Positions 13,491 to 29,129 of a stretch of DNA of 64,000 nucleotides are shown here, piece by piece. Both the position numbers and the translations under genes were made by a program. The DNA comes from Anthopleura xanthogrammica (taxonomy: Eukaryota; Cnidaria; Anthozoa; Actiniaria; Actiniidae), in the NCBI GenBank assembly GCA_964019055.1, contig OZ025219.1:9056388-9120387 (forward strand). Reading direction: 5' to 3'. The notes beneath the pieces were generated by a model. The model was not told the DNA's origin and made no database searches. It worked only from the letters and a program-made list of their open reading frames with translations. Numbering within the stretch: position 1 is the stretch's first letter; the number at the start of each line of letters is the position of its first letter.

Positions 13491-15094
13491 GTGTCCAGCT
13501 CTTCAAGAAATATGACAGACAAGGGTCTCACTCTGCACACAAACAGGCCTCATTTCTACATTGTCGCGCCAGATATCAACACAAATTCTATCTTAGTAGG
13601 ATGGCAGAGGTTCAAAGAGGATAAAACTTTTTACCTTACGGTTCTAGCTTATCTACAGCCAGAGATATTCAAGATTTTCTTCAGATTATCCTTCCCGTAT
13701 AAACAAAACCAACTACAAGGCAATGTATAGCCATCAAAGTGGATTTTGAATCATTTTTTCCGCGATTCCATATTCCCTTCAAAACTCAATTTTCATGATC
13801 GTTTTCGATAGTATATTGATTTTCAACAAGTTATTTTAAGCTGCGAAAGAGGAAAGTTGGATTTTTCAGTGACCCCCTGGTAGGTCTCCCTGTGTCCAGC
13901 TCTTGAAGAAATATGACAGACAAGGGTCTCACTCTGCACACAAACAGGCCTCATTTCTACATTGTCGCGCAAGATATCAACAACAATTCTATCTTAGTAG
14001 GATGGCAGAGGTTCAAAGAGGATAAAACTTTTTACCTTACGGTTCTAGCTTATCTACAGCCAGAGATATTCAAGATTTTCTTCAGATTATCATTCCCGTA
14101 TAAACAAAACCAACTACACGGCAATGTATGGCCATCAAAGTGGATTTTGAATCATTTTTTCCGCGATTCCATATTCCCTTCAAAACTCAATTTTCATGAT
14201 CGTTTTCGATAGTATATTGATTTTCAACAAGTTATTTTAAGCTGCGAAAGAGGAAAGTTGGATTTTTCAGTGACCCCCTGGTAGGTCTCCCTGTGTCCAG
14301 CTCTTGAAGAAATATGACAGACAAGGGTCTCACTCTGCACACAAACAGGCCTCATTTCTACATTGTCGCGCCAGATATCAACAAAAATTCTATCTTAGTA
14401 GGATGGCAGAGGTTCAAAGAGGATAAAACTTTTTACCTTACGGTTCTAGCTTATCTACAGCAAGAGATATTCAAGATTATCTTCAGATTATCCTTCCCGT
14501 ATAAACAAAACCAACTACAAGGCAATGTATGGCCATCAAAGTGGATTTTTAATCATTTTTTCCGCGATTCCATATTCCCTTCAAAACTCAATTTTCATGA
14601 TCGTTTTCGATAGTATATTGATTTTCAACAAGTTATTTTAAGCTGCGAAAGAGGAAAGCTGGATTTTTCAGTTACCCCCTGGTAGGTCTCCCTGTGTCCA
14701 GCTCTTCAAGAAATATGACAGACAAGGGTCTCACTCTGCACACAAACAGGCCACATTTCTACATTGTCGCGCCAGATATCAACAAAAATTCTATCTTAGT
14801 ACGATGGCAGAGGATCAAAGAGGATAAAACTTTTTACCTTACGGTTCTAGCTTATCTACAGCCAGAGATATTCAAGATTATCTTCAGATTATCCTTCCCG
14901 TATAAACAAAACCAACTACAAGGCAATGTATGGCCATCAAAGTGGATTTTTAATCATTTTTTCCGCGATTCCATATTCCCTTCAAAACTCAATTTTCATG
15001 ATCGTTTTCGATAGTATATTGATTTTCAACAAGTTATTTTAAGCTGCGAAAGAGGAAAGTTGGATTTTTCAGTGACCCCCTGGTAGGTCTCCCT

Positions 15095-18000
15095 GTGTCC
15101 AGCTCTTGAAGAAATATGACAGACAAGGGTCTCACTCTGCACACAAACAGGCCTCATTTCTACATTGTCGCGCCAGATATCAACAAACATTCTATCTTAG
15201 TAGGATGGCAGAGGTTCAAAGAGGATAAAACTTTTTACCTTACGGTTCTAGCTTATCTACAGCAAGAGATATTCAAGATTATCTTCAGATTATCCTTCCC
15301 GTATAAACAAAACCAACTACAAGGCAATGTATGGCCATCAAAGTGGATTTTTAATCATTTTTTCCGCGATTCCATATTCCCTTCAAAACTCAATTTTCAT
15401 GATCGTTTTCGATAGTATATTGATTTTCAACAAGTTATTTTAAGCTGCGAAAGAGGAAAGTTGGATTTTTCAGTGACCCCCTGGTAGGTCTCCCTGTGTC
15501 CAGCTCTTGAAGAAATATGACAGACAAGGGTCTCACTCTGCACACAAACAGGCCTCATTTCTACATTGTCGCGCCAGATATCAACAAACATTCTATCTTA
15601 GTAGGATGGCAGAGGTTCAAAGAGGATAAAACTTTTTACCTTACGGTTCTAGCTTATCTACAGCCAGAGATATTCAAGATTATCTTCAGATTATCCTTCC
15701 CGTATAAACAAAACCAACTACAAGGCAATGTATGGCCATCAAAGTGGATTTTGAATCATTTTTTCCGCGATTCCATATTCCCTTCAAAACTCAATTTTCA
15801 TGATCGTTTTCGATAGTATATTGATTTTCAACAAGTTATTTTAAGCTGCGAAAGAGGAAAGTTGGATTTTTCAGTGACCCCCTGGTAGGTCTCCCTGTGT
15901 CCAGCTCTTGAAGAAATATGACAGACAAGGGTCTCACTCTGCACACAAACAGGCCTCATTTCTACATTGTCGCGCCAGATATCAACAAACATTCTATCTT
16001 AGTAGGATGGCAGAGGTTCAAAGAGGATAAAACTTTTTACCTTACGGTTCTAGCTTATCTACAGCCAGAGATATTCAAGATTATCTTCAGATTATCCTTC
16101 CCGTATAAACAAAACCAACTACAAGGCAATGTATGGCCATCAAAGTGGATTTTGAATCATTTTTTCCGCCATTCCATATTCCCTTCAAAACTCAATTTTC
16201 ATGATCGTTTTCGATAGTATATTGATTTTCAACAAGTTATTTTAAGCTGCGAAAGAGAAAAGTTGGATTTTTCAGTGACCCCCTGGTAGGTCTCCCTGTG
16301 TCCAGCTCTTCAAGAAATATGACAGACAAGGGTCTCACTCTGCACACAAACAGGCCTCATTTCTACATTGTCGCGCCAGATATCAACACAAATTCTATCT
16401 TAGTAGGATGGCAGAGGTTCAAAGAGGATAAAACTTTTTACCTAACGGTTCTAGCTTATCTACAGCCAGAGATATTCAAGATTATCTTCAGATTATCATT
16501 CCCGTATAAACAAAACCAACTAGAAGGCAATGTATGGCCATCAAAGTGGATTTTTAATCATTTTTTCCGCCATTCCATATTCCCTTCAAAACTCAATTTT
16601 CATGATCGTTTTCGATAGTATATTGATTTTCAACAAGTTATTTTAAACTGCGAAAGAGAAAAGTTGGATTTTTCAGTGACCCCCTGGTAGGTCTCCCTGT
16701 GTCCAGCTCTTCAAGAAATATGACAGACAAGGGTCTCACTCTGCACACAAACAGGCCTCATTTCTACATTGTCGCGCCAGATATCAACACAAATTCTATC
16801 TTAGTAGGATGGCAGAGGTTCAAAGAGGATAAAACTTTTTACCTAACGGTTCTAGCTTATCTACAGCCAGAGATATTCAAGATTATCTTCAGATTATCAT
16901 TCCCGTATAAACAAAACCAACTAGAAGGCAATGTATGGCCATCAAAGTGGATTTTTAATCATTTTTTCCGCGATTCCATATTCCCTTCAAAACTCAATTT
17001 TCATGATCGTTTTCGATAGTATATTGATTTTCAACAAGTTATTTTAAGCTGCGAAAGAGGAAAGTTGGATTTTTCAGTGACCCCCTGGTAGGTCTCCCTG
17101 TGTCCAGCTCTTCAAGAAATATGACAGACAAGGGTCTCACTCTGCACACAAACAGGCCTCATTTCTACATTGTCGCGCCAGATATCAACACAAATTCTAT
17201 CTTAGTACGATGGCAGAGGTTCAAAGAGGATAAAACTTTTTACCTTACGGTTCTAGCTTATCTACAGCCAGAGATATTCAAGATTTTCTTCAGATTATCC
17301 TTCCCGTATAAACAAAACCAACTACAAGGCAATGTATGGCCATCAAAGTGGATTTTTAATCATTTTTTCCGCCATTCCATATTCCCTTCAAAACTCAATT
17401 TTCATGATCGTTTTCGATAGTATATTGATTTTCAACAAGTTATTTTAAGCTGCGAAAGAGGAAAGTTGGATTTTTCAGTGACCCCCTGGTAGGTCTCCCT
17501 GTGTCCAGCTCTTCAAGAAATATGACAGACAAGGGTCTCACTCTGCACACAAACAGGCCTCATTTCTACATTGTCGCGCCAGATATCAACACAAATTCTA
17601 TCTTAGTACGATGGCAGAGGTTCAAAGAGGATAAAACTTTTTACCTTACGGTTCTAGCTTATCTACAGCCAGAGATATTCAAGATTTTCTTCAGATTATC
17701 CTTCCCGTATAAACAAAACCAACTACAAGGCAATGTATGGCCATCAAAGTGGATTTTTAATCATTTTTTCCGCCATTCCATATTCCCTTCAAAACTCAAT
17801 TTTCATGATCGTTTTCGATAGTATATTCATTTTCAACAAGTTATTTTAAGCTGCGAAAGAGGAAAGTTGGATTTTTCAGTGACCCCCTGGTAGGTCTCCC
17901 TGTGTCCAGCTCTTCAAGAAATATGACAGACAAGGGTCTCACTCTGCACACAAACAGGCCTCATTTCTACATTGTCGCGCCAGATATCAACACAAATTCT

Positions 18001-21000
18001 ATCTTAGTAGGATGGCAGAGGTTCAAAGAGGATAAAACTTTTTACCTTACGGTTCTAGCTTATCTACAGCCAGAGATATTCAAGATTATCTTCAGATTAT
18101 CCTTCCCGTATAAACAAAACCAACTACAAGGCAATGTATGGCCATCAAAGTGGATTTTTAATCATTTTTTCCGCGATTCCATATTCCCTTCAAAACTCAA
18201 TTTTCATGATCGTTTTCGATAGTATATTGATTTTCAACAAGTTATTTTAAGCTGCGAAAGAGAAAAGTTGGATTTTTCAGTGACCCCCTGGTAGGTCTCC
18301 CTGTGTCCAGCTCTTCAAGAAATATGACAGACAAGGGTCTCACTCTGCACACAAACAGGCCTCATTTCTACATTGTCGCGCCAGATATCAACAACAATTC
18401 TATGTTAGTAGGATGGCAGAGGTTCAAAGAGGATAAAACTTTTTACCTAACGGTTCTAGCTTATCTACAGCCAGAGATATTCAAGATTATCTTCAGATTA
18501 TCCTTCCCGTATAAACAAAACCAACTACAAGGCAATGTATGGCCATCAAAGTGGATTTTTAATCATTTTTTCCGCGATTCCATATTCCCTTCAAAACTCA
18601 ATTTTCATGATCGTTTTCGATAGTATATTGATTTTCAACAAGTTATTTTAAGCTGCGAAAGAGGAAAGTTGGATTTTTCAGTGACCCCCTGGTAGGTCTC
18701 CCTGTGTCCAGCTCTTGAAGAAATATGACAGACAAGGGTCTCACTCTGCACACAAACAGGCCTCATTTCTACATTGTCGCGCCAGATATCAACACAAATT
18801 CTATCTTAGTACGATGGCAGAGGTTCAAAGAGGATAAAACTTTTTACCTTACGGTTCTAGCTTATCTACAGCCAGAGATATTCAAGATTTTCTTCAGATT
18901 ATCCTTCCCGTATAAACAAAACCAACTACAAGGCAATGTATGGCCATCAAAGTGGATTTTTAATCATTTTTTCCGTGATTCCATATTCCCTTCAAAACTC
19001 AATTTTCATGATCGTTTTCGATAGTATATTGATTTTCAACAAGTTATTTTAAGCTGCGAAAGAGAAAAGTTGGATTTTTCAGTGACCCCCTGGTAGGTCT
19101 CCCTGTGTCCAGCTCTTCAAGAAATATGACAGACAAGGGTCTCACTCTGCACACAAACAGGCCTCATTTCTACATTGTCGCGCCAGATATCAACACAAAT
19201 TCTATCTTAGTAGGATGGCAGAGGTTCAAAGAGGATAAAACTTTTTACCTTACGGTTCTAGCTTATCTACAGCCAGAGATATTCAAGATTATCTTCAGAT
19301 TATCCTTCCCGTATAAACAAAACCAACTACAAGGCAATGTATGGCCATCAAAGTGGATTTTTAATCATTTTTTCCGCGATTCCATATTCCCTTCAAAACT
19401 CAATTTTCATGATCGTTTTCGATAGTATATTGATTTTCAACAAGTTATTTTAAGCTGCGAAAGAGAAAAGTTGGATTTTTCAGTGACCCCCTGGTAGGTC
19501 TCCCTGTGTCCAGCTCTTCAAGAAATATGACAGACAAGGGTCTCACTCTGCACACAAACAGGCCTCATTTCTACATTGTCGCGCCAGATATCAACAAAAA
19601 TTCTATGTTAGTAGGATGGCAGAGGTTCAAAGAGGATAAAACTTTTTACCTAACGGTTCTAGCTTATCTACAGCCAGAGATATTCAAGATTATCTTCAGA
19701 TTATCCTTCCCGTATAAACAAAACCAACTACAAGGCAATGTATGGCCATCAAAGTGGATTTTTAATCATTTTTTCCGCGATTCCATATTCCCTTCAAAAC
19801 TCAATTTTCATGATCGTTTTCGATAGTATATTGATTTTCAACAAGTTATTTTAAGCTGCGAAAGAGGAAAGTTGGATTTTTCAGTGACCCCCTGGTAGGT
19901 CTCCCTGTGTCCAGCTCTTGAAGAAATATGACAGACAAGGGTCTCACTCTGCACACAAACAGGCCTCATTTCTACATTGTCGCGCCAGATATCAACACAA
20001 ATTCTATCTTAGTACGATGGCAGAGGTTCAAAGAGGATAAAACTTTTTACCTTACGGTTCTAGCTTATCTACAGCCAGAGATATTCAAGATTTTCTTCAG
20101 ATTATCCTTCCCGTATAAACAAAACCAACTACAAGGCAATGTATGGCCATCAAAGTGGATTTTTAATCATTTTTTCCGTGATTCCATATTCCCTTCAAAA
20201 CTCAATTTTCATGATCGTTTTCGATAGTATATTCATTTTCAACAAGTTATTTTAAGCTGCGAAAGAGAAAAGTTGGATTTTTCAGTGACCCCCTGGTAGG
20301 TCTCCCTGTGTCCAGCTCTTCAAGAAATATGACAGACAAGGGTCTCACTCTGCACACAAACAGGCCTCATTTCTACATTGTCGCGCCAGATATCAACACA
20401 AATTCTATCTTAGTAGGATGGCAGAGGTTCAAAGAGGATAAAACTTTTTACCTTACGGTTCTAGCTTATCTACAGCCAGAGATATTCAAGATTATCTTCA
20501 GATTATCCTTCCCGTATAAACAAAACCAACTACAAGGCAATGTATGGCCATCAAAGTGGATTTTTAATCATTTTTTCCGCGATTCCATATTCCCTTCAAA
20601 ACTCAATTTTCATGATCGTTTTCGATAGTATATTGATTTTCAACAAGTTATTTTAAGCTGCGAAAGAGAAAAGTTGGATTTTTCAGTGACCCCCTGGTAG
20701 GTCTCCCTGTGTCCAGCTCTTCAAGAAATATGACAGACAAGGGTCTCACTCTGCACACAAACAGGCCTCATTTCTACATTGTCGCGCCAGATATCAACAA
20801 AAATTCTATGTTAGTAGGATGGCAGAGGTTCAAAGAGGATAAAACTTTTTACCTAACGGTTCTAGCTTATCTACAGCCAGAGATATTCAAGATTATCTTC
20901 AGATTATCCTTCCCGTATAAACAAAACCAACTACAAGGCAATGTATGGCCATCAAAGTGGATTTTTAATCATTTTTTCCGCGATTCCATATTCCCTTCAA

Positions 21001-24000
21001 AACTCAATTTTCATGATCGTTTTCGATAGTATATTGATTTTCAACAAGTTATTTTAAGCTGCGAAAGAGGAAAGTTGGATTTTTCAGTGACCCCCTGGTA
21101 GGTCTCCCTGTGTCCAGCTCTTGAAGAAATATGACAGACAAGGGTCTCACTCTGCACACTAACAGGCCTCATTTCTACATTGTCGCGCCAGATATCAACA
21201 CAAATTCTATCTTAGTACGATGGCAGAGGTTCAAAGAGGATAAAACTTTTTACCTTACGGTTCTAGCTTATCTACAGCCAGAGATATTCAAGATTTTCTT
21301 CAGATTATCCTTCCCGTATAAACAAAACCAACTACAAGGCAATGTATGGCCATCAAAGTGGATTTTTAATCATTTTTTCCGCCATTCCATATTCCCTTCA
21401 AAACTCAATTTTCATGATCGTTTTCGATAGTATATTGATTTTCAACAAGTTATTTTAAGCTGCGAAAGAGGAAAGTTGGATTTTTCAGTGACCCCCTGGT
21501 AGGTCTCCCTGTGTCCAGCTCTTCAAGAAATATGACAGACAAGGGTCTCACTCTGCACACAAACAGGCCTCATTTCTACATTGTCGCGCCAGATATCAAC
21601 AAACATTCTATCTTAGTAGGATGGCAGAGGTTCAAAGAGGATAAAACTTTTTACCTTACGGTTCTAGCTTATCTACAGCAAGAGATATTCAAGATTATCT
21701 TCAGATTATCCTTCCCGTATAAACAAAACCAACTACAAGGCAATGTATGGCCATCAAAGTGGATTTTTAATCATTTTTTCCGCGATTCCATATTCCCTTC
21801 AAAACTCAATTTTCATGATCGTTTTCGATAGTATATTGATTTTCAACAAGTTATTTTAAGCTGCGAAAGAGGAAAGTTGGATTTTTCAGTGACCCCCTGG
21901 TAGGTCTCCCTGTGTCCAGCTCTTGAAGAAATATGACAGACAAGGGTCTCACTCTGCACACAAACAGGCCTCATTTCTACATTGTCGCGCCAGATATCAA
22001 CAAACATTCTATCTTAGTAGGATGGCAGAGGTTCAAAGAGGATAAAACTTTTTACCTTACGGTTCTAGCTTATCTACAGCCAGAGATATTCAAGATTATC
22101 TTCAGATTATCCTTCCCGTATAAACAAAACCAACTACAAGGCAATGTATGGCCATCAAAGTGGATTTTGAATCATTTTTTCCGCGATTCCATATTCCCTT
22201 CAAAACTCAATTTTCATGATCGTTTTCGATAGTATATTGATTTTCAACAAGTTATTTTAAGCTGCGAAAGAGGAAAGTTGGATTTTTCAGTGACCCCCTG
22301 GTAGGTCTCCCTGTGTCCAGCTCTTGAAGAAATATGACAGACAAGGGTCTCACTCTGCACACAAACAGGCCTCATTTCTACATTGTCGCGCCAGATATCA
22401 ACAAACATTCTATCTTAGTAGGATGGCAGAGGTTCAAAGAGGATAAAACTTTTTACCTTACGGTTCTAGCTTATCTACAGCCAGAGATATTCAAGATTAT
22501 CTTCAGATTATCCTTCCCGTATAAACAAAACCAACTACAAGGCAATGTATGGCCATCAAAGTGGATTTTGAATCATTTTTTCCGCCATTCCATATTCCCT
22601 TCAAAACTCAATTTTCATGATCGTTTTCGATAGTATATTGATTTTCAACAAGTTATTTTAAACTGCGAAAGAGAAAAGTTGGATTTTTCAGTGACCCCCT
22701 GGTAGGTCTCCCTGTGTCCAGCTCTTCAAGAAATATGACAGACAAGGGTCTCACTCTGCACACAAACAGGCCTCATTTCTACATTGTCGCGCCAGATATC
22801 AACACAAATTCTATCTTAGTAGGATGGCAGAGGTTCAAAGAGGATAAAACTTTTTACCTAACGGTTCTAGCTTATCTACAGCCAGAGATATTCAAGATTA
22901 TCTTCAGATTATCATTCCCGTATAAACAAAACCAACTAGAAGGCAATGTATGGCCATCAAAGTGGATTTTTAATCATTTTTTCCGCCATTCCATATTCCC
23001 TTCAAAACTCAATTTTCATGATCGTTTTCGATAGTATATTGATTTTCAACAAGTTATTTTAAGCTGCGAAAGAGGAAAGTTGGATTTTTCAGTGACCCCC
23101 TGGTAGGTCTCCCTGTGTCCAGCTCTTCAAGAAATATGACAGACAAGGGTCTCACTCTGCACACAAACAGGCCTCATTTCTACATTGTCGCGCCAGATAT
23201 CAACACAAATTCTATCTTAGTACGATGGCAGAGGTTCAAAGAGGATAAAACTTTTTACCTAACGGTTCTAGCTTATCTACAGCCAGAGATATTCAAGATT
23301 ATCTTCAGATTATCCTTCCCGTATAAACAAAACCAACTAGAAGGCAATGTATGGCCATCAAAGTGGATTTTTAATCATTTTTTCCGCCATTCCATATTCC
23401 CTTCAAAACTCAATTTTCATGATCGTTTTCGATAGTATATTGATTTTCAACAAGTTATTTTAAACTGCGAAAGAGAAAAGTTGGATTTTTCAGTGACCCC
23501 CTGGTAGGTCTCCCTGTGTCCAGCTCTTCAAGAAATATGACAGACAAGGGTCTCACTCTGCACACAAACAGGCCTCATTTCTACATTGTCGCGCCAGATA
23601 TCAACACAAATTCTATCTTAGTAGGATGGCAGAGGTTCAAAGAGGATAAAACTTTTTACCTAACGGTTCTAGCTTATCTACAGCCAGAGATATTCAAGAT
23701 TATCTTCAGATTATCATTCCCGTATAAACAAAACCAACTAGAAGGCAATGTATGGCCATCAAAGTGGATTTTTAATCATTTTTTCCGCGATTCCATATTC
23801 CCTTCAAAACTCAATTTTCATGATCGTTTTCGATAGTATATTGATTTTCAACAAGTTATTTTAAGCTGCGAAAGAGGAAAGTTGGATTTTTCAGTGACCC
23901 CCTGGTAGGTCTCCCTGTGTCCAGCTCTTCAAGAAATATGACAGACAAGGGTCTCACTCTGCACACAAACAGGCCTCATTTCTACATTGTCGCGCCAGAT

Positions 24001-27000
24001 ATCAACACAAATTCTATCTTAGTACGATGGCAGAGGTTCAAAGAGGATAAAACTTTTTACCTTACGGTTCTAGCTTATCTACAGCCAGAGATATTCAAGA
24101 TTTTCTTCAGATTATCCTTCCCGTATAAACAAAACCAACTACAAGGCAATGTATGGCCATCAAAGTGGATTTTTAATCATTTTTTCCGCCATTCCATATT
24201 CCCTTCAAAACTCAATTTTCATGATCGTTTTCGATAGTATATTGATTTTCAACAAGTTATTTTAAGCTGCGAAAGAGGAAAGTTGGATTTTTCAGTGACC
24301 CCCTGGTAGGTCTCCCTGTGTCCAGCTCTTCAAGAAATATGACAGACAAGGGTCTCACTCTGCACACAAACAGGCCTCATTTCTACATTGTCGCGCCAGA
24401 TATCAACACAAATTCTATCTTAGTACGATGGCAGAGGTTCAAAGAGGATAAAACTTTTTACCTTACGGTTCTAGCTTATCTACAGCCAGAGATATTCAAG
24501 ATTTTCTTCAGATTATCCTTCCCGTATAAACAAAACCAACTACAAGGCAATGTATGGCCATCAAAGTGGATTTTTAATCATTTTTTCCGCCATTCCATAT
24601 TCCCTTCAAAACTCAATTTTCATGATCGTTTTCGATAGTATATTCATTTTCAACAAGTTATTTTAAGCTGCGAAAGAGGAAAGTTGGATTTTTCAGTGAC
24701 CCCCTGGTAGGTCTCCCTGTGTCCAGCTCTTCAAGAAATATGACAGACAAGGGTCTCACTCTGCACACAAACAGGCCTCATTTCTACATTGTCGCGCCAG
24801 ATATCAACACAAATTCTATCTTAGTAGGATGGCAGAGGTTCAAAGAGGATAAAACTTTTTACCTTACGGTTCTAGCTTATCTACAGCCAGAGATATTCAA
24901 GATTATCTTCAGATTATCCTTCCCGTATAAACAAAACCAACTACAAGGCAATGTATGGCCATCAAAGTGGATTTTTAATCATTTTTTCCGCGATTCCATA
25001 TTCCCTTCAAAACTCAATTTTCATGATCGTTTTCGATAGTATATTGATTTTCAACAAGTTATTTTAAGCTGCGAAAGAGAAAAGTTGGATTTTTCAGTGA
25101 CCCCCTGGTAGGTCTCCCTGTGTCCAGCTCTTCAAGAAATATGACAGACAAGGGTCTCACTCTGCACACAAACAGGCCTCATTTCTACATTGTCGCGCCA
25201 GATATCAACAACAATTCTATGTTAGTAGGATGGCAGAGGTTCAAAGAGGATAAAACTTTTTACCTAACGGTTCTAGCTTATCTACAGCCAGAGATATTCA
25301 AGATTATCTTCAGATTATCCTTCCCGTATAAACAAAACCAACTACAAGGCAATGTATGGCCATCAAAGTGGATTTTTAATCATTTTTTCCGCGATTCCAT
25401 ATTCCCTTCAAAACTCAATTTTCATGATCGTTTTCGATAGTATATTGATTTTCAACAAGTTATTTTAAGCTGCGAAAGAGGAAAGTTGGATTTTTCAGTG
25501 ACCCCCTGGTAGGTCTCCCTGTGTCCAGCTCTTGAAGAAATATGACAGACAAGGGTCTCACTCTGCACACAAACAGGCCTCATTTCTACATTGTCGCGCC
25601 AGATATCAACACAAATTCTATCTTAGTACGATGGCAGAGGTTCAAAGAGGATAAAACTTTTTACCTTACGGTTCTAGCTTATCTACAGCCAGAGATATTC
25701 AAGATTTTCTTCAGATTATCCTTCCCGTATAAACAAAACCAACTACAAGGCAATGTATGGCCATCAAAGTGGATTTTTAATCATTTTTTCCGTGATTCCA
25801 TATTCCCTTCAAAACTCAATTTTCATGATCGTTTTCGATAGTATATTGATTTTCAACAAGTTATTTTAAGCTGCGAAAGAGAAAAGTTGGATTTTTCAGT
25901 GACCCCCTGGTAGGTCTCCCTGTGTCCAGCTCTTCAAGAAATATGACAGACAAGGGTCTCACTCTGCACACAAACAGGCCTCATTTCTACATTGTCGCGC
26001 CAGATATCAACACAAATTCTATCTTAGTAGGATGGCAGAGGTTCAAAGAGGATAAAACTTTTTACCTTACGGTTCTAGCTTATCTACAGCCAGAGATATT
26101 CAAGATTATCTTCAGATTATCCTTCCCGTATAAACAAAACCAACTACAAGGCAATGTATGGCCATCAAAGTGGATTTTTAATCATTTTTTCCGCGATTCC
26201 ATATTCCCTTCAAAACTCAATTTTCATGATCGTTTTCGATAGTATATTGATTTTCAACAAGTTATTTTAAGCTGCGAAAGAGAAAAGTTGGATTTTTCAG
26301 TGACCCCCTGGTAGGTCTCCCTGTGTCCAGCTCTTCAAGAAATATGACAGACAAGGGTCTCACTCTGCACACAAACAGGCCTCATTTCTACATTGTCGCG
26401 CCAGATATCAACAAAAATTCTATGTTAGTAGGATGGCAGAGGTTCAAAGAGGATAAAACTTTTTACCTAACGGTTCTAGCTTATCTACAGCCAGAGATAT
26501 TCAAGATTATCTTCAGATTATCCTTCCCGTATAAACAAAACCAACTACAAGGCAATGTATGGCCATCAAAGTGGATTTTTAATCATTTTTTCCGCGATTC
26601 CATATTCCCTTCAAAACTCAATTTTCATGATCGTTTTCGATAGTATATTGATTTTCAACAAGTTATTTTAAGCTGCGAAAGAGGAAAGTTGGATTTTTCA
26701 GTGACCCCCTGGTAGGTCTCCCTGTGTCCAGCTCTTGAAGAAATATGACAGACAAGGGTCTCACTCTGCACACAAACAGGCCTCATTTCTACATTGTCGC
26801 GCCAGATATCAACACAAATTCTATCTTAGTACGATGGCAGAGGTTCAAAGAGGATAAAACTTTTTACCTTACGGTTCTAGCTTATCTACAGCCAGAGATA
26901 TTCAAGATTTTCTTCAGATTATCCTTCCCGTATAAACAAAACCAACTACAAGGCAATGTATGGCCATCAAAGTGGATTTTTAATCATTTTTTCCGTGATT

Positions 27001-28327
27001 CCATATTCCCTTCAAAACTCAATTTTCATGATCGTTTTCGATAGTATATTCATTTTCAACAAGTTATTTTAAGCTGCGAAAGAGAAAAGTTGGATTTTTC
27101 AGTGACCCCCTGGTAGGTCTCCCTGTGTCCAGCTCTTCAAGAAATATGACAGACAAGGGTCTCACTCTGCACACAAACAGGCCTCATTTCTACATTGTCG
27201 CGCCAGATATCAACACAAATTCTATCTTAGTAGGATGGCAGAGGTTCAAAGAGGATAAAACTTTTTACCTTACGGTTCTAGCTTATCTACAGCCAGAGAT
27301 ATTCAAGATTATCTTCAGATTATCCTTCCCGTATAAACAAAACCAACTACAAGGCAATGTATGGCCATCAAAGTGGATTTTTAATCATTTTTTCCGCGAT
27401 TCCATATTCCCTTCAAAACTCAATTTTCATGATCGTTTTCGATAGTATATTGATTTTCAACAAGTTATTTTAAGCTGCGAAAGAGAAAAGTTGGATTTTT
27501 CAGTGACCCCCTGGTAGGTCTCCCTGTGTCCAGCTCTTCAAGAAATATGACAGACAAGGGTCTCACTCTGCACACAAACAGGCCTCATTTCTACATTGTC
27601 GCGCCAGATATCAACAAAAATTCTATGTTAGTAGGATGGCAGAGGTTCAAAGAGGATAAAACTTTTTACCTAACGGTTCTAGCTTATCTACAGCCAGAGA
27701 TATTCAAGATTATCTTCAGATTATCCTTCCCGTATAAACAAAACCAACTACAAGGCAATGTATGGCCATCAAAGTGGATTTTTAATCATTTTTTCCGCGA
27801 TTCCATATTCCCTTCAAAACTCAATTTTCATGATCGTTTTCGATAGTATATTGATTTTCAACAAGTTATTTTAAGCTGCGAAAGAGGAAAGTTGGATTTT
27901 TCAGTGACCCCCTGGTAGGTCTCCCTGTGTCCAGCTCTTGAAGAAATATGACAGACAAGGGTCTCACTCTGCACACAAACAGGCCTCATTTCTACATTGT
28001 CGCGCCAGATATCAACACAAATTCTATCTTAGTACGATGGCAGAGGTTCAAAGAGGATAAAACTTTTTACCTTACGGTTCTAGCTTATCTACAGCCAGAG
28101 ATATTCAAGATTTTCTTCAGATTATCCTTCCCGTATAAACAAAACCAACTACAAGGCAATGTATGGCCATCAAAGTGGATTTTTAATCATTTTTTCCGTG
28201 ATTCCAGATTCCCTTCAAAACTCAATTTTCATGATCGTTTTCGATAGTATATTGATTTTCAACAAGTTATTTTAAGCTGCGAAAGAGAAAAGTTGGATTT
28301 TTCAGTGACCCCCTGGTAGGTCTCCCT
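15095..28327. repeat. Large tandem duplication within the satellite (about 6.4 and 6.8 kb)
   Basis: Unit types from 15,095 to 21,510 recur in order from 21,511 to 28,327. The offset is 6,416 bp (16 units) for the first part, for example 15,095 to 21,511 and 16,298 to 22,714. It is 6,817 bp (17 units) from 16,699/23,516 onward, so the second copy has gained one unit near 23,115. Rare variants agree with this: TATATTCATT at about 17,823 and 24,640 and at about 20,229 and 27,046, and the CTAGAAGGC units. Within each half a 3-unit, 1,203-bp pattern recurs (17,902, 19,105, 20,308; and 24,719, 25,922, 27,125). Confidence 0.85.
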
Positions 28328-29129
28328 GTGTCCAGCTCTTCAAGAAATATGACAGACAAGGGTCTCACTCTGCACACAAACAGGCCTCATTTCTACATTG
28401 TCGCGCCAGATATCAACACAAATTCTATGTTAGTAGGATGGCAGAGGTTCAAAGAGGATAAAACTTTTTACCTTACGGTTCTAGCTTATCTACAGCCAGA
28501 GATATTCAAGATTATCTTCAGATTATCCTTCCCGTATAAACAAAACCAACTACAAGGCAATGTATGGCCATCAAAGTGGATTTTTAATCATTTTTTCCGT
28601 GATTCCATATTCCCTTCAAAACTCAATTTTCATGATCGTTTTCGATAGTATATTGATTTTCAACAAGTTATTTTAAGCTGCGAAAGAGAAAAGTTGGATT
28701 TTTCAGTGACCCCCTGGTAGGTCTCCCTGTGTCCAGCTCTTCAAGAAATATGACAGACAAGGGTCTCACTCTGCACACAAACAGGCCTCATTTCTACATT
28801 GTCGCGCCAGATATCAACAAAACATTTTTCTTAGTAGGATGGCAGAGGTTCAAAGAGGATAAAACTTTTTACCTTACGGTTCTAGCTTATCTACAGCAAG
28901 AGATATTCAAGATTTTCTTCAGATTATCCTTCCCGTATAAACAAAACCAACTACAAGGCAATGTATGGCCATCAAAGTGGATTTTTAATCATTTTTTCCG
29001 CCATTCCATATTCCCTTCAAAACTCAATTTTCATGATCGTTTTCGATAGTATATTCATTTTCAACAAGTTATTTTAAGCTGCGAAAGAGGAAAGTTGGAT
29101 TTTTCAGTGACCCCCTGGTAGGTCTCCCT

